A model generated the notes under the pieces. That model was not told where the DNA came from. It was given only the letters and a program-made list of their open reading frames with translations, and made no database searches. 64,000 nucleotides of DNA from Streptomyces pseudovenezuelae (lineage in GTDB: Bacteria; Actinomycetota; Actinomycetes; Streptomycetales; Streptomycetaceae): positions 276,212 through 340,211 of the forward strand of contig NZ_KQ948145.1 in assembly GCF_001513955.1 (NCBI RefSeq). Direction: 5' to 3'. Below are positions 32,080-40,660 of the stretch, one piece after another (position 1 is the stretch's first letter; each line of letters begins with the position of its first letter). A program made the translations under genes and the position numbers.

Positions 32080-32658
32080 TCAGCGGCCCCTCGCGACGCA
32101 GGTCTCCAGGTGGTCGTCCACCAGTCCGCACGCCTGCATCAGCGCGTACGCCGTGGTCGGGCCCACGAACCGCAGGCCGCGCTTCTTCAGGGCCTTGGAC
32201 AGGGCGGTCGACTCCGGGGTGACCGCGGGTACGTCCGCCAGGGTCCTGGGGACCGCGTGCGAGGCCGGGGCGTGGGACCAGATCAGCTCGTCCAGCTCGC
32301 CCGGGGACCATGCGGCCAGCACGCGCGCGTTGGCCATCGTCGCGTCGATCTTGGCGCGGTTGCGGATGATTCCCGGGTCGAGGAGCAGGCGGTCGCGGTC
32401 GGCCTCGCCGAATGTGGCCACCTTGGCGATCTCGAAGCCCGCGAAGGCGGCGCGGAAGCCCTCGCGGCGGCGGAGGATGGTGATCCAGGACAGGCCGGAC
32501 TGGAAGGCCTCCAGGCTCAGCCGTTCGTAGAGGGCGTCGTCGCCGTGGACCGGGCGGCCCCACTCCTCGTCGTGGTACGCCACGTAGTCCGGGGTCGACA
32601 GGGCCCAGGGGCAGCGCGGGGCGCCGTCCGGGCCGGTCAGGGCGGTGCCGTCGCTCAC
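32080..32658 (-). CDS. tag: DNA-3-methyladenine glycosylase I
   Basis: 192 aa from GTG 32658. Starts with RCPWAL and YVAYHDEEWGRPVHGDD, the zinc and adenine-recognising part of Tag. WSHAPAS and VGPTTAYALMQACGLVDDH follow near the C-terminus. It removes 3-methyladenine from alkylated DNA. The start overlaps the stop of the DivIVA-like gene as GTGA, so the two are coupled. Order matches Rv1210. Confidence 0.9.
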   Translation of the reverse strand: MSDGTALTGPDGAPRCPWALSTPDYVAYHDEEWGRPVHGDDALYERLSLEAFQSGLSWITILRRREGFRAAFAGFEIAKVATFGEADRDRLLLDPGIIRNRAKIDATMANARVLAAWSPGELDELIWSHAPASHAVPRTLADVPAVTPESTALSKALKKRGLRFVGPTTAYALMQACGLVDDHLETCVARGR

Positions 32659-33014
32659 TGGTGCTCCCCGTGGCCGTGCTCCGGCTTGTGCAGGGCGACG
32701 TGGGCCGCGGCCTGGGCGCCGGCCAGCGCGGACTCCAGGTCGGCGATCCGGGCGTCCCGCTCGGCGAGCTCGGCACCGAGACGGCTGAGCGCGTCGTCGA
32801 CGTCCGCCATGCGGTAGCCGCGGGCGGTCAGCGGGAAGCGCAGGCCCTCGATGTCGGCCCGGTTCACCGGTCGGTGCAGCGGCAACGGGTCCTGGAGCCG
32901 CTCGGGAGCCACGTCCGGCAGCGGGCCGTCGCTCTCCCCGCCGCCCACCACGGCGAGCGTCACCGCGGCGACCACGACCGCGAGCGCGATGACCAGGAAC
33001 AAGAACATAACCAT
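32655..33014 (-). CDS. Small membrane protein with DivIVA-like domain
   Basis: 119 aa from ATG 33014. One N-terminal membrane helix (residues 2-22) then RFPLTARGYRMADVDDALSRLGAELAERDARI, a DivIVA-type motif (GY-DVD-AL) followed by a coiled coil and a His-rich C-terminus (HKPEHGHGEH). It resembles Rv1209. Placement near division/cell-wall genes is known for DivIVA proteins in Actinobacteria, but a role for this small member is not shown. Confidence 0.8.
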   Translation of the reverse strand: MVMFLFLVIALAVVVAAVTLAVVGGGESDGPLPDVAPERLQDPLPLHRPVNRADIEGLRFPLTARGYRMADVDDALSRLGAELAERDARIADLESALAGAQAAAHVALHKPEHGHGEHQ

Positions 33015-33160
33015 CGCTGAGGTCCCCAGGGTCCCTGCCGGCGGCCGGCCACCGGCGTCGAATGTGTCAGGGTCCGATCGTGCCATGCGAGTCTGACAGT
33101 TAGGGTCGCAGGCGGCCGCAGAGGTCGAACACACAGACGTGGGAAGTGAGGTCACAGGGG

Positions 33161-34021
33161 ATGCTCAGGCTGGGCAGGCGTGAATTCGACGCGCACGAGC
33201 CGGTGATCATGGCGATCGTGAACCGGACCCCCGACTCCTTCTACGACCAGGGAGCCACCTTCCTCGACGAGCCCGCCCTCGCGCGCGTGGAGCAGGCCGT
33301 GGCCGAGGGGGCCGCCATCATCGACGTCGGCGGGGTCAAGGCCGGGCCGGGCGAAGAGGTGTCCGCGGCCGAGGAGGCCCGGCGGACCGTCGGGTTCGTG
33401 GCGGAGGTGCGGCGGCGGTTCCCCGACGTGGTCATCAGCGTCGACACCTGGCGGGCGTCCGTCGGCGAGGCGGTGTGCGAGGCGGGGGCGGACCTGCTGA
33501 ACGACGCCTGGGGCGGGGTCGACCCGGGGCTGGCCGAGGTCGCCGCGCGCTTCGGGGTCGGGCTCGTGTGCACGCACGCCGGGGGCGCCGAGCCGCGTAC
33601 CCGGCCGCACCGGGTGGCGTACGAGGACGTCATGGCCGACATCCTGCGGGTGACCGTGGGTCTGGCCGAGCGGGCGGTCGCGCTGGGGGTGCCCCGGGAG
33701 TCCGTGATGATCGATCCAGGGCACGACTTCGGGAAGAACACGCGGCACAGTCTTGAGGCGACCCGGCGACTGGGCGAGATGGTCGGGACGGGGTGGCCGG
33801 TGCTGGTCTCCCTGTCCAACAAGGACTTCGTGGGCGAGACCCTGGACAAGCCGGTGAAGGAGCGGGTGGTGGGGACGCTGGCGACGACCGCGGTCTCCGC
33901 CTGGCTGGGGGCGCAGGTGTACCGGGTGCACGAGGTGGCGGAGACCCGGCAGGTGCTGGACATGGTGGCGTCGATCGCGGGGCACCGGCCGCCGGCGGTC
34001 GCGCGGCGGGGGCTGGCGTAG
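33161..34021 (+). CDS. folP: Dihydropteroate synthase (FolP2-like)
   Basis: 286 aa from ATG 33161. Motifs: MAIVNRTPDSFYDQG, IIDVGGVKAGPGEEV and ISVDTWR, then a DPGHDFGKNTRH pterin-binding segment. In M. tuberculosis the second copy FolP2 (Rv1207) sits in this gene order, and some FolP2 proteins lack normal dihydropteroate synthase activity, so activity should be considered open. Divergent from the DivIVA-like gene. Confidence 0.85.
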   Translation: MLRLGRREFDAHEPVIMAIVNRTPDSFYDQGATFLDEPALARVEQAVAEGAAIIDVGGVKAGPGEEVSAAEEARRTVGFVAEVRRRFPDVVISVDTWRASVGEAVCEAGADLLNDAWGGVDPGLAEVAARFGVGLVCTHAGGAEPRTRPHRVAYEDVMADILRVTVGLAERAVALGVPRESVMIDPGHDFGKNTRHSLEATRRLGEMVGTGWPVLVSLSNKDFVGETLDKPVKERVVGTLATTAVSAWLGAQVYRVHEVAETRQVLDMVASIAGHRPPAVARRGLA

Positions 34022-34058
34022 GGAGTTCTTCGCCCCCGGGCCCCCGCTCCACGCATGT

Positions 34059-34138
34059 CAGCCCGTCCGGCGTTTGCGGACGAGGCCGAAGGCCGACGGG
34101 GGTCCGGGGGCGCAGCCCCCGGCAACGGCGCCGCACCA
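34059..34138. repeat. Dispersed Streptomyces intergenic repeat / hairpin
   Basis: The sequence around CCGTCCGGCGTTTGCGGACGAGG and GGGGGCGCAGCCCCCGG is of a type that I know as a common intergenic repeat in Streptomyces chromosomes. It contains a 7-bp CCGGGGG/CCCCCGG hairpin that probably ends transcription of both convergent genes. Confidence 0.6.
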
Positions 34139-34160
34139 GACCCCCGGTTCAAGCCCAGCG

Positions 34161-34919
34161 CTAGCGCCCCGCCTCCTTGGACACCAGTGCCACCGCCTCG
34201 TCCACGTCGTCCGTGACGTGGAACAGCAGCAGGTCCTTCTCCGACGCCTTGCCCTGGGCGATCAGGGTGTTCGTGAGCCAGTCGACCAGTCCGCCCCAGT
34301 ACTCGCTGCCGAAGAGGACGATCGGGAAGCGGGTGACCTTCTGGGTCTGGACGAGGGTCAGGGCCTCGAAGAGTTCGTCGAGGGTGCCGAGGCCGCCCGG
34401 CAGGACGACGAACCCCTGCGCGTACTTCACGAACATCATCTTGCGGACGAAGAAGTAGCGGAAGTTGAGACCGATGTCGACGTAGGGGTTGAGCCCCTGC
34501 TCGAAGGGGAGCTCGATGCCGAGGCCGACCGAGGTGCCGCCCGCCTCGCAGGCGCCCTTGTTGGCCGCCTCCATGGCGCCGGGGCCGCCGCCGGTGATGA
34601 CGGCGAAGCCCGCCTCCACCAGGCCCCGGCCGAGCCGCACGCCCGCCTCGTACTCGGGAGAGTCCGCCGGTGTCCGCGCCGAGCCGAACACGCTGATCGC
34701 GGGCGGGAGTTCGGCGAGCGTGCCGAAGCCCTCGATGAACTCCGACTGGATGCGCAGGACGCGCCAGGGGTCGGTGTGGACCCAGTCCGAGGGGCCGCCC
34801 GCGTCCAGCAGGCGCTGGTCGGTGGTGCTCGCCGTGACCTGTCCCCGCCTGCGGAGAACCGGTCCCAGGCGCTGCTCCTCCGGCGGCTGCTTCTTGCCCT
34901 CGGGGTTCCCGGTAGCCAT
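34161..34919 (-). CDS. LOG-family Rossmann fold protein (TIGR00730 type)
   Basis: 252 aa. GGAGGGAGCG is before ATG 34919. ISVFGSARTP, VITGGGPGAMEAANKGA, then the signature PGGLGTLDELFE. Proteins of this family are lysine-decarboxylase-fold phosphoribohydrolases; LOG removes the ribose phosphate from cytokinin nucleotides in plants and some bacteria. The substrate here is unknown. Matches Rv1205. Confidence 0.88.
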   Translation of the reverse strand: MATGNPEGKKQPPEEQRLGPVLRRRGQVTASTTDQRLLDAGGPSDWVHTDPWRVLRIQSEFIEGFGTLAELPPAISVFGSARTPADSPEYEAGVRLGRGLVEAGFAVITGGGPGAMEAANKGACEAGGTSVGLGIELPFEQGLNPYVDIGLNFRYFFVRKMMFVKYAQGFVVLPGGLGTLDELFEALTLVQTQKVTRFPIVLFGSEYWGGLVDWLTNTLIAQGKASEKDLLLFHVTDDVDEAVALVSKEAGR

Positions 34920-35030
34920 GTGCGCTCCCTCCGCTTGCCTGGTCTTTCCATCTCAGCGTAGATCTACGCGGGTTACGGAGGGGGGACGTCCGCGTGTCCG
35001 CCATGAAGCGCCCACCGGCACTCCGTCTCC

Positions 35031-36110
35031 TCAGGAGGTCAGCCAGGCCCGCAGCTTCGCCTCCGCCTCCGGGATCAGCGACGCCTTCACCCGCTCGTCG
35101 ACCTTGTGCGCGAGCAGCGGCTGACCTGGGCTGTAGTTCACCGCGGGCACGCCGAGCGCGCTGAACCGGGACACGTCCGTCCAGCCGAACTTGGGGCGGG
35201 CGACACCGCCGACCGCGGCCATGAATGCCTGGGCCACGGGATGGGTGAGGCCGGGGCGCGCGCCGCCGGTGTGGTCGTCGACGGTGAACTCGTCGACCCC
35301 GCAGTCCGCGAAGAAGTCCCGCACGAAGGCCTCCGCCTCGGCCTCGCTGCGGTCCGGCGCGTAACGGAAGTTGACCGTCAGGGTGCAGGAGTCGGGGATG
35401 ACGTTCGTGGCCACGCCGCCCTCCACCCGCACGGCGTTGAGCCCCTCGTGGAACTCCAGCCCGTCCACCACCGGCTTGCGCGGCTGGTAGGCCGCCAGCT
35501 TCGCGAGGGCGGGGGCCGCCTTGTGGATCGCGTTGGACCCCATCCACGCGCGCGCGGAGTGGGCCCGCTCTCCCTTGAACGTCAGCAGGACCCGCAGCGT
35601 TCCCTGGCAGCCGCCCTCGACCTGGTTGTCCGTGGGCTCCAGGAGGACCGCGAAGTCGCCCTCCAGCCACTCGGGGTGGGCATCGGCCACATGTCCCAGG
35701 CCGTTGAGGTGGGCCGCGACCTCTTCGTTGTCGTAGAAGATGAAGGTGAGGTCGCGGTTGGGCTCGGGGAGTGTCGCCGCGATCCGCAGCTGGACCGCCA
35801 CCCCGGACTTCATGTCGCAGGTGCCGCAGCCCCACAGGTAACCCTCGTCGTCGAGCCGGGAGGGGACGTTGCCCGCGATGGGGACCGTGTCGATGTGGCC
35901 GGTGAGGATGACGCGTTCCGGACGGCCGAGGTCCGTGCGGGCGACGACGTTGTTGCCGTGCCGGTCGACCGTCAGGTGGGGCAGGGCGCGCAGGGCGGTC
36001 TCGATCGCGTCGGCGAGGGGCTTCTCGGTGCCGCTCTCGGAGGGGAAGTCGACGAGCTGCGCGGTGAGCCGGGCTGCGTCCAGCGAAAGGTCAAGAGGGG
36101 TGTCGGCCAT
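35031..36110 (-). CDS. dapE: Succinyl-diaminopimelate desuccinylase
   Basis: 359 aa. Zinc ligands: VILTGHIDTVP, then GCGTCDMKSG as the second ligand, and FYDNEEV as the catalytic Glu; the dimerisation domain lies between (SARAWMGSNAIHKAAP). DapE converts N-succinyl-LL-diaminopimelate to diaminopimelate for peptidoglycan and lysine. DapC lies 1.8 kb downstream and completes the next step in the succinylase route; DapD is not in the window. TAGGGT is 7 nt before the ATG and GGGAG 3 nt before it, so either a leaderless or a short-leader start is possible. Confidence 0.93.
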   Translation of the reverse strand: MADTPLDLSLDAARLTAQLVDFPSESGTEKPLADAIETALRALPHLTVDRHGNNVVARTDLGRPERVILTGHIDTVPIAGNVPSRLDDEGYLWGCGTCDMKSGVAVQLRIAATLPEPNRDLTFIFYDNEEVAAHLNGLGHVADAHPEWLEGDFAVLLEPTDNQVEGGCQGTLRVLLTFKGERAHSARAWMGSNAIHKAAPALAKLAAYQPRKPVVDGLEFHEGLNAVRVEGGVATNVIPDSCTLTVNFRYAPDRSEAEAEAFVRDFFADCGVDEFTVDDHTGGARPGLTHPVAQAFMAAVGGVARPKFGWTDVSRFSALGVPAVNYSPGQPLLAHKVDERVKASLIPEAEAKLRAWLTS

Positions 36111-36117
36111 GCTCCCG

Positions 36118-36123
36118 ACCCTA
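36118..36123 (-). promoter_or_regulatory. Candidate -10 for dapE
   Basis: TAGGGT on the minus strand, 7 nt before the dapE ATG. It faces the candidate -10 of the next plus-strand gene 58 bp away. Confidence 0.4.
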
Positions 36124-36181
36124 ACGCCCCGCTCCGAGCGCTCACTGTCCCCTCCGGCGCAGACGCCTCAGTACTCTCCAG

Positions 36182-36187
36182 TATCTT
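36182..36187 (+). promoter_or_regulatory. Candidate -10 of a leaderless promoter
   Basis: TATCTT, 6 nt before the ATG at 36194. The two divergent leaderless signals share an 80-bp region. Confidence 0.45.
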
Positions 36188-36193
36188 GTCCGG

Positions 36194-37162
36194 ATGCCAG
36201 AGCCGTTGCCCCCTACTCGCAAGCGTCGTGGCCGTCTCCTCCGCTTCGGGGCGGCCCTTGTGGTCCTGTGCGCGGTCGCCGGTTATCTCGTGGTGCAGTA
36301 CGTCACCGGAGGCCCCGGCGGCCCGAGCTGCAGAGTCGTCTCCGACGGCGCGGGCGGGCCGTCGTACGAGTTCACGCCCGAGCAGGCGGTGAACGCGGCG
36401 ACGATCACCGCCGTCGCCACCGACCGCGGGCTGCCGGAGCGGGCCGTGGCCATCGCGCTCGCCACCGCGCTCCAGGAGTCGGGGCTGCGCAACATCTCGC
36501 ACGGCGACCGCGACTCCCTCGGGCTGTTCCAGCAGCGGCCCTCACAGGGCTGGGGCACCCCGAAGGAGATCCTGGACCCGACGTACGCGGCGGCCGAGTT
36601 CTACAAGCACCTGGTCAAGGTGCGCGGCTATCAGGAGCTCCCGCTGACCGTCGCCGCCCAGCGCGTGCAGCGCAGCGGCTATCCGGAGGCGTACGCCAAG
36701 CACGAGCCGGACGCCGAGCTGCTGGCCGCCGCCCTCACCGGGGCCTCGGCGGCCACCCTGACCTGTGACGGCCGCCAGGAGGCCACCCGGGCCGCCCAGG
36801 CCGCCGCCACGGGCCCGGACGCGGTGCGGTCGGCTCTCGTACGGGACTTCGGGCGCGACGCGCTGGAGACGACCGCCGCGGAGGTGGGCGGCAGGGCCGA
36901 ACCGAGCGCGGCACCCAAGGCGGACGACGCGCGCACGGTGACGGTTCCCGTGCGCAAGGAGACCCGCCCGGGTTCCGGCCGCAGCCTGCGGGAACGCGGC
37001 TGGCAGCTCGCCCACTGGGCCGTCGCCAACTCCTCGGCGCTGCGCATCGAGCGGGTCTCTTACGCCGGGCGGCAGTGGACGGCCGGGAGCACCGCCAGCG
37101 AGTGGCGTACGGCGGGCGGGGAGGGCGGCACGGGGTCGGTGCGGATACTGACGGCACGCTAG
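36194..37162 (+). CDS. Exported lysozyme-like protein
   Basis: 322 aa. Membrane-anchoring helix at 15-35 after an RKRRGRLLRF start, then an extracytoplasmic domain. AIALATALQESGLRNISHGDRDSLGLFQQRPSQGWGT places a Glu before a GLFQQRP motif, as in lytic transglycosylase/goose-lysozyme-type folds. The C-terminal 100 residues are Ala/Arg-rich. It may cleave or bind peptidoglycan. Similar genes are sometimes mislabelled heavy-metal transporters; nothing here supports transport. Confidence 0.7.
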   Translation: MPEPLPPTRKRRGRLLRFGAALVVLCAVAGYLVVQYVTGGPGGPSCRVVSDGAGGPSYEFTPEQAVNAATITAVATDRGLPERAVAIALATALQESGLRNISHGDRDSLGLFQQRPSQGWGTPKEILDPTYAAAEFYKHLVKVRGYQELPLTVAAQRVQRSGYPEAYAKHEPDAELLAAALTGASAATLTCDGRQEATRAAQAAATGPDAVRSALVRDFGRDALETTAAEVGGRAEPSAAPKADDARTVTVPVRKETRPGSGRSLRERGWQLAHWAVANSSALRIERVSYAGRQWTAGSTASEWRTAGGEGGTGSVRILTAR

Positions 37163-37436
37163 TTCGGAAGATCGCCCGGAGGGGTCGCGTCCGGCCACCG
37201 TCGGAGCGGGTGTGCGCAGGTTTTCGTCACCTCACCCCCGTATCCGCGAAATCCCTTGAGAACACAGGGCGACATGGATTCGGCGGACTTTCAGACCGGA
37301 AGCTTTTTGCCCGTTTTTATCCGCAGGTGATAATGCGACGCATTGCCAACTCTTTACATTGCGCGTCCGCAACCTTCGTCGGCTTCGAGCGGTAGTCACG
37401 GCGTCCTAGCAACGTTTCCTCCGTCGAAGGAGCAAC
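37163..37436 (+). other. Upstream region of the secreted 151-aa protein
   Basis: 274 bp of lower GC with several T-rich stretches near 37300-37370. A TTTACA near 37353 could be part of its promoter. No gene or repeat is apparent. The GAAGGAG site is 5 nt before the ATG. Confidence 0.4.
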
Positions 37437-37892
37437 ATGTCCCTCCCCCTGACCCGCAGGATCGCCCGTGCCGCGCTGCTCGTCGCTGCCGGAGCGGCCG
37501 CCGGGGTCGGTGCGGCCGGCTCCGCCAGTGCGGCCCCCGCCGCACTGCCCGCCACTCCGAACCTCGGCGGGCTGACCGCTCTGGACGGGGCGCACGTCGG
37601 CAACACGGTGGACGGCACGACGCAGAACCTGACCGGGACCGCGGGCAAGACCGGTGGCAAGGCCGTCGAGAAGGCGGTGCCGTCCGCGGGCAAGGCCGGT
37701 GGCAAGGCCGTGAAGAAGGCGGCGCCGGTCGCGCAGAAGACGGCGGGCGAGGCCGCGGGCTCCGCGGGCGGCGTCCTCGGCGACACCACCTCCACGGCGG
37801 CGAAGGGCGGCCTGCCGACCGACTCCCTCGCCAAGGGCGGCGGCCTGCCGTCGGCGGACACCCTGCCGGTGAAGAGCCTCCCGCTCGGCTAG
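37437..37892 (+). CDS. Secreted Ala/Gly/Lys-rich protein with GKAGGKAVKK repeats
   Basis: 151 aa. Cleavable signal peptide (1-33: basic MSLPLTRRIARAALLV, then SASA). The mature part has a repeated GKTGGKAVEKAVPSA / GKAGGKAVKKAAPVA block near residues 60-105 and a PLG-rich end. No enzyme motif. It ends with a 21-bp terminator and is probably abundant. Function unknown; resembles small secreted or cell-surface proteins of Streptomyces. Confidence 0.7.
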   Translation: MSLPLTRRIARAALLVAAGAAAGVGAAGSASAAPAALPATPNLGGLTALDGAHVGNTVDGTTQNLTGTAGKTGGKAVEKAVPSAGKAGGKAVKKAAPVAQKTAGEAAGSAGGVLGDTTSTAAKGGLPTDSLAKGGGLPSADTLPVKSLPLG

Positions 37893-37901
37893 TACCCGCG
37901 C

Positions 37902-37947
37902 ACACGGCGAAGGGGCCCGGGGAGTTCCCCGGGCCCCTTCGCCGTGT
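37902..37947. terminator. Strong bidirectional terminator
   Basis: A 21-bp perfect stem (37902-37922 with 37927-37947) and an AGTT loop, between two convergent genes. Confidence 0.92.
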
Positions 37948-37957
37948 CCGGAGCAGG

Positions 37958-39067
37958 TCACGCCAGCCGCTCGACCGCCGCCCGCACCCGCTCGTCCGTC
38001 GCCGTCAGCGCGACCCGTACGAACTGCTCGCCCGCCGCGCCGTAGAAGTCGCCCGGGGCCACCAGGATGCCCAGGTCGGCCAGGTGCGCGACCGTCGCCC
38101 AGCAGGACTCGTCCCGCGTGGCCCACAGGTACAGGCTGGCCTCGCTGTGCTCGATGCGGAAGCCGTGGCTCAGCAGGGCCTCGCGCAGCAGAGCCCTGCG
38201 GGCCGCGTACCGCTCGCGCTGCTCACGCACGTGCGTGTCGTCGCCCAGGGCCGCCACCACCGCGGCCTGCGTCGGCGCCGGGGTCATCATGCCGCCGTGC
38301 TTGCGGATCTCCAGGAGGGGCGCCAGGACGGCCGGGTCACCCGCGAGGAAGGCCGCGCGGTAGCCCGCGAGGTTCGACCGCTTGGACAGCGAGTGGACGG
38401 CCACGATGCCGTCGTAGGAGCCGCCGTTGACGTCCGGGTGCAGGACCGAGACCGGGTCGGCCTCCCAGCCCAGCTCCAGGTAGCACTCGTCGGAGAAGAC
38501 CAGGATGCCGTGGGACCTGGCCCAGGCGACGATCCTCGTCAGCTCGTCCTTGGCCAGCACCTCGCCGGTCGGGTTCGACGGGGAGTTGAGCCACAGGAGC
38601 TTCAGGCCCGCCGGGTCCAGCTCGGTCGGGTCGTCGTAGACCTCGTGGTCGGCGCGGGCCAGGCGCGCGCCGACCTCGTAGGTCGGGTAGGCCAGGCGCG
38701 GGTACGCGACCCGGTCGCCGGGGCCGAGGCCCAGCTGGGTGGGGAGCCAGGCGACGAGTTCCTTGGAGCCGACGATCGGCAGGACGTGGCGGTGGGTGAC
38801 CGCGCGGGCGCCCAGGCGCCGCTCGACCCAGCCCGTGATCGCGTCACGCAGGGCCGGGGTGCCCCAGACCGTCGGGTAGCCCGGGGAGTCCGCCGCGTCG
38901 ATCAGGGCCTTCTGGACGAGATCGGGGACCGGGTCGACCGGGGTGCCGACCGACAGGTCGACGATGCCTCCGGGGTGCGCGGCCGCCGTCTTCTTGTACG
39001 GCTCCAGCTTGTCCCAGGGGAAGGTGGGAAGGCGGTCGGAGACTGCGGACACGGCGTTCGCGCTCAC
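37958..39067 (-). CDS. dapC: Succinyldiaminopimelate aminotransferase
   Basis: 369 aa from GTG 39067. Fold-type I aminotransferase. The PLP lysine is in SLSKRSNLAGYR, the phosphate-binding and Asn-Pro parts are in WLNSPSNPTGEV and FSDECYLELGW, and the C-terminal FVRVALTATDERV is typical. It transfers the amino group to N-succinyl-2-amino-6-ketopimelate in lysine/peptidoglycan synthesis. The DapE gene 1.8 kb away supports the call. Matches Rv1178 followed by ferredoxin Rv1177. Confidence 0.9.
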   Translation of the reverse strand: MSANAVSAVSDRLPTFPWDKLEPYKKTAAAHPGGIVDLSVGTPVDPVPDLVQKALIDAADSPGYPTVWGTPALRDAITGWVERRLGARAVTHRHVLPIVGSKELVAWLPTQLGLGPGDRVAYPRLAYPTYEVGARLARADHEVYDDPTELDPAGLKLLWLNSPSNPTGEVLAKDELTRIVAWARSHGILVFSDECYLELGWEADPVSVLHPDVNGGSYDGIVAVHSLSKRSNLAGYRAAFLAGDPAVLAPLLEIRKHGGMMTPAPTQAAVVAALGDDTHVREQRERYAARRALLREALLSHGFRIEHSEASLYLWATRDESCWATVAHLADLGILVAPGDFYGAAGEQFVRVALTATDERVRAAVERLA

Positions 39068-39165
39068 TTTCGGGTCGGACGGGGGAACACTTCGGTCCCG
39101 CAGGCCACGATCGGGGGGCGATCAGGCCGTACGGGACCGAGGCGGCACGGAAAGGTGCCGGCTGA

Positions 39166-39483
39166 TCAGGCCTGCGGCGGCAGCGCGGCGATGAACGGGT
39201 GGTCCCGCTCGATCAGACCCAGCTTGCTGGCGCCGCCGGGCGAGCCGAGCTCGTCGAAGAACTCGACGTTCGCCTTGTAGTAGTCCTTCCACTCGTCCGG
39301 AGTGTCGTCCTCGTAGAAGATCGCCTCGACCGGGCAGACCGGCTCACAGGCACCACAGTCGACGCATTCGTCCGGGTGGATGTACAAGGACCGGGAGCCC
39401 TCGTAGATGCAGTCGACCGGGCACTCCTCGATGCAGGCCTTGTCCTTCACGTCGACACAAGGCTGCGCGATGACGTAGGTCAC
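39166..39483 (-). CDS. fdxA: 7Fe ferredoxin (FdxA/FdxC)
   Basis: 105 aa from GTG 39483, with GGAGGAGGAACG upstream. The N-terminal Cys at 9, 17, 21 and 25, and CVDCGACEPVCP with Cys40, 43, 46 and 50, give one 3Fe-4S and one 4Fe-4S cluster. It carries electrons in the cytoplasm. Order with DapC is the same as Rv1177-Rv1178. Confidence 0.93.
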   Translation of the reverse strand: MTYVIAQPCVDVKDKACIEECPVDCIYEGSRSLYIHPDECVDCGACEPVCPVEAIFYEDDTPDEWKDYYKANVEFFDELGSPGGASKLGLIERDHPFIAALPPQA

Positions 39484-39623
39484 GCTGTCGTTCCTCCTCC
39501 ATAGGGCGCTGGCGGGCCTCCTCAGGCTCCGCCGCCTCGCGCGCGGGAGCGCGGCGTCGTCGATGCCCGCCCCTAGTATCTCCGTTCCTGGGCATGATCC
39601 GAACAGGAGGGGTGAACTGACCT

Positions 39624-40631
39624 GTGGAAATCTCCGCCGCGGGGCGTCTCGTCGTCCGTATCTCCGCAGCTGACGTGGGCAAACGGGTATCCGTACGGTG
39701 TCTGGACGAAACCGGCGGCACCGGCGAGAAGTTCACCGACACGGTGGGTGTTCTCACATCATGGGACGACGGTGTGCTGAGGGTCACGCGCCGGGACGGT
39801 CACAGCGTCCGCATCGCGGAATCCACGCTGGTCGCGGGCAAGGTCGTGCCCGCCGAGCCGGCCCGCCGCCGGGGGCCGGCCGCCTCGTACGCGGAGCTGG
39901 CCCGGATCGCCGCGCGCGGCTGGCGGCCCGTCGAGAGCGAGTGGCTCGGCGAGTGGGAGCTGCGCGCCGCCTCCGGGTTCACCCGCCGAGCCAACTCCGT
40001 CCTCCCGCTCGGCGACCCCGGCCTGCCCCTCGACGAGGCCCTGGCCGCCGTACGCCGGTGGTACGGCGAGCGCGGGCTGCCGGCGTACGTGCAGACCGCG
40101 ACCGGCGCCGCGGGCACCCAGGAGGTGCTGTGCGCGGAGCTGGAGGCGCGCGGGTGGGTGCGGGAGGTGACGGCGGAGCTGTGGACCGGGGCGCTGGCGC
40201 CGGTCGCGGACAGCCCGGGTGAGGGCGTGGTCCTGTCCCGGGAGGCCGACGCGGACTGGCTGGCGCGCTACCAGCGCAAGGGGGTGAGCGAGGTGGCGCT
40301 GCGGGTGCTCGGGAGCGGGCCGTCGGTGTGGTTCGCCACCGTCCCCGGCGAGGACGCCCCGGCCGCGATCGGGCGGTGTGTCGTCGACGGGCGGTGGGCC
40401 GGGTTCGCCGCGGTCGAGGTGGATCCCGCGCTACGGCGACGGGGGCTGGCCTCGACCGTGATGGCGGCCCTCGCACAGCGCGCCCTTGCCGAGGGGGCGT
40501 CTGCCGCCTGGCTGCAGGTCGAGTCGGACAACGCCGGTGCGCGGGCCCTGTACGAACGGCTGGGGTTCGCCGCGCACCACGCCTACCACCACTACCGCGA
40601 GCCGGACGTCTCCGGCGGGGCCCGGTGGTAG
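39624..40631 (+). CDS. GNAT acetyltransferase (Rv0428c/cg3035 type)
   Basis: 335 aa from GTG 39624. The N-terminal 80 residues form a small beta domain (SAADVGKRVSVRCLD and GVLTSWDDGVLRVTRRDGHSV). A GNAT domain follows: the acetyl-CoA loop is VDPALRRRGLASTVM, then LQVESDNAGARALYERLGF. Substrate unknown. In many Actinobacteria the gene lies next to the 7Fe ferredoxin. Confidence 0.85.
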   Translation: MEISAAGRLVVRISAADVGKRVSVRCLDETGGTGEKFTDTVGVLTSWDDGVLRVTRRDGHSVRIAESTLVAGKVVPAEPARRRGPAASYAELARIAARGWRPVESEWLGEWELRAASGFTRRANSVLPLGDPGLPLDEALAAVRRWYGERGLPAYVQTATGAAGTQEVLCAELEARGWVREVTAELWTGALAPVADSPGEGVVLSREADADWLARYQRKGVSEVALRVLGSGPSVWFATVPGEDAPAAIGRCVVDGRWAGFAAVEVDPALRRRGLASTVMAALAQRALAEGASAAWLQVESDNAGARALYERLGFAAHHAYHHYREPDVSGGARW

Positions 40632-40660
40632 CGATCGCCGCGAAAGGGCACGAGCCTGCT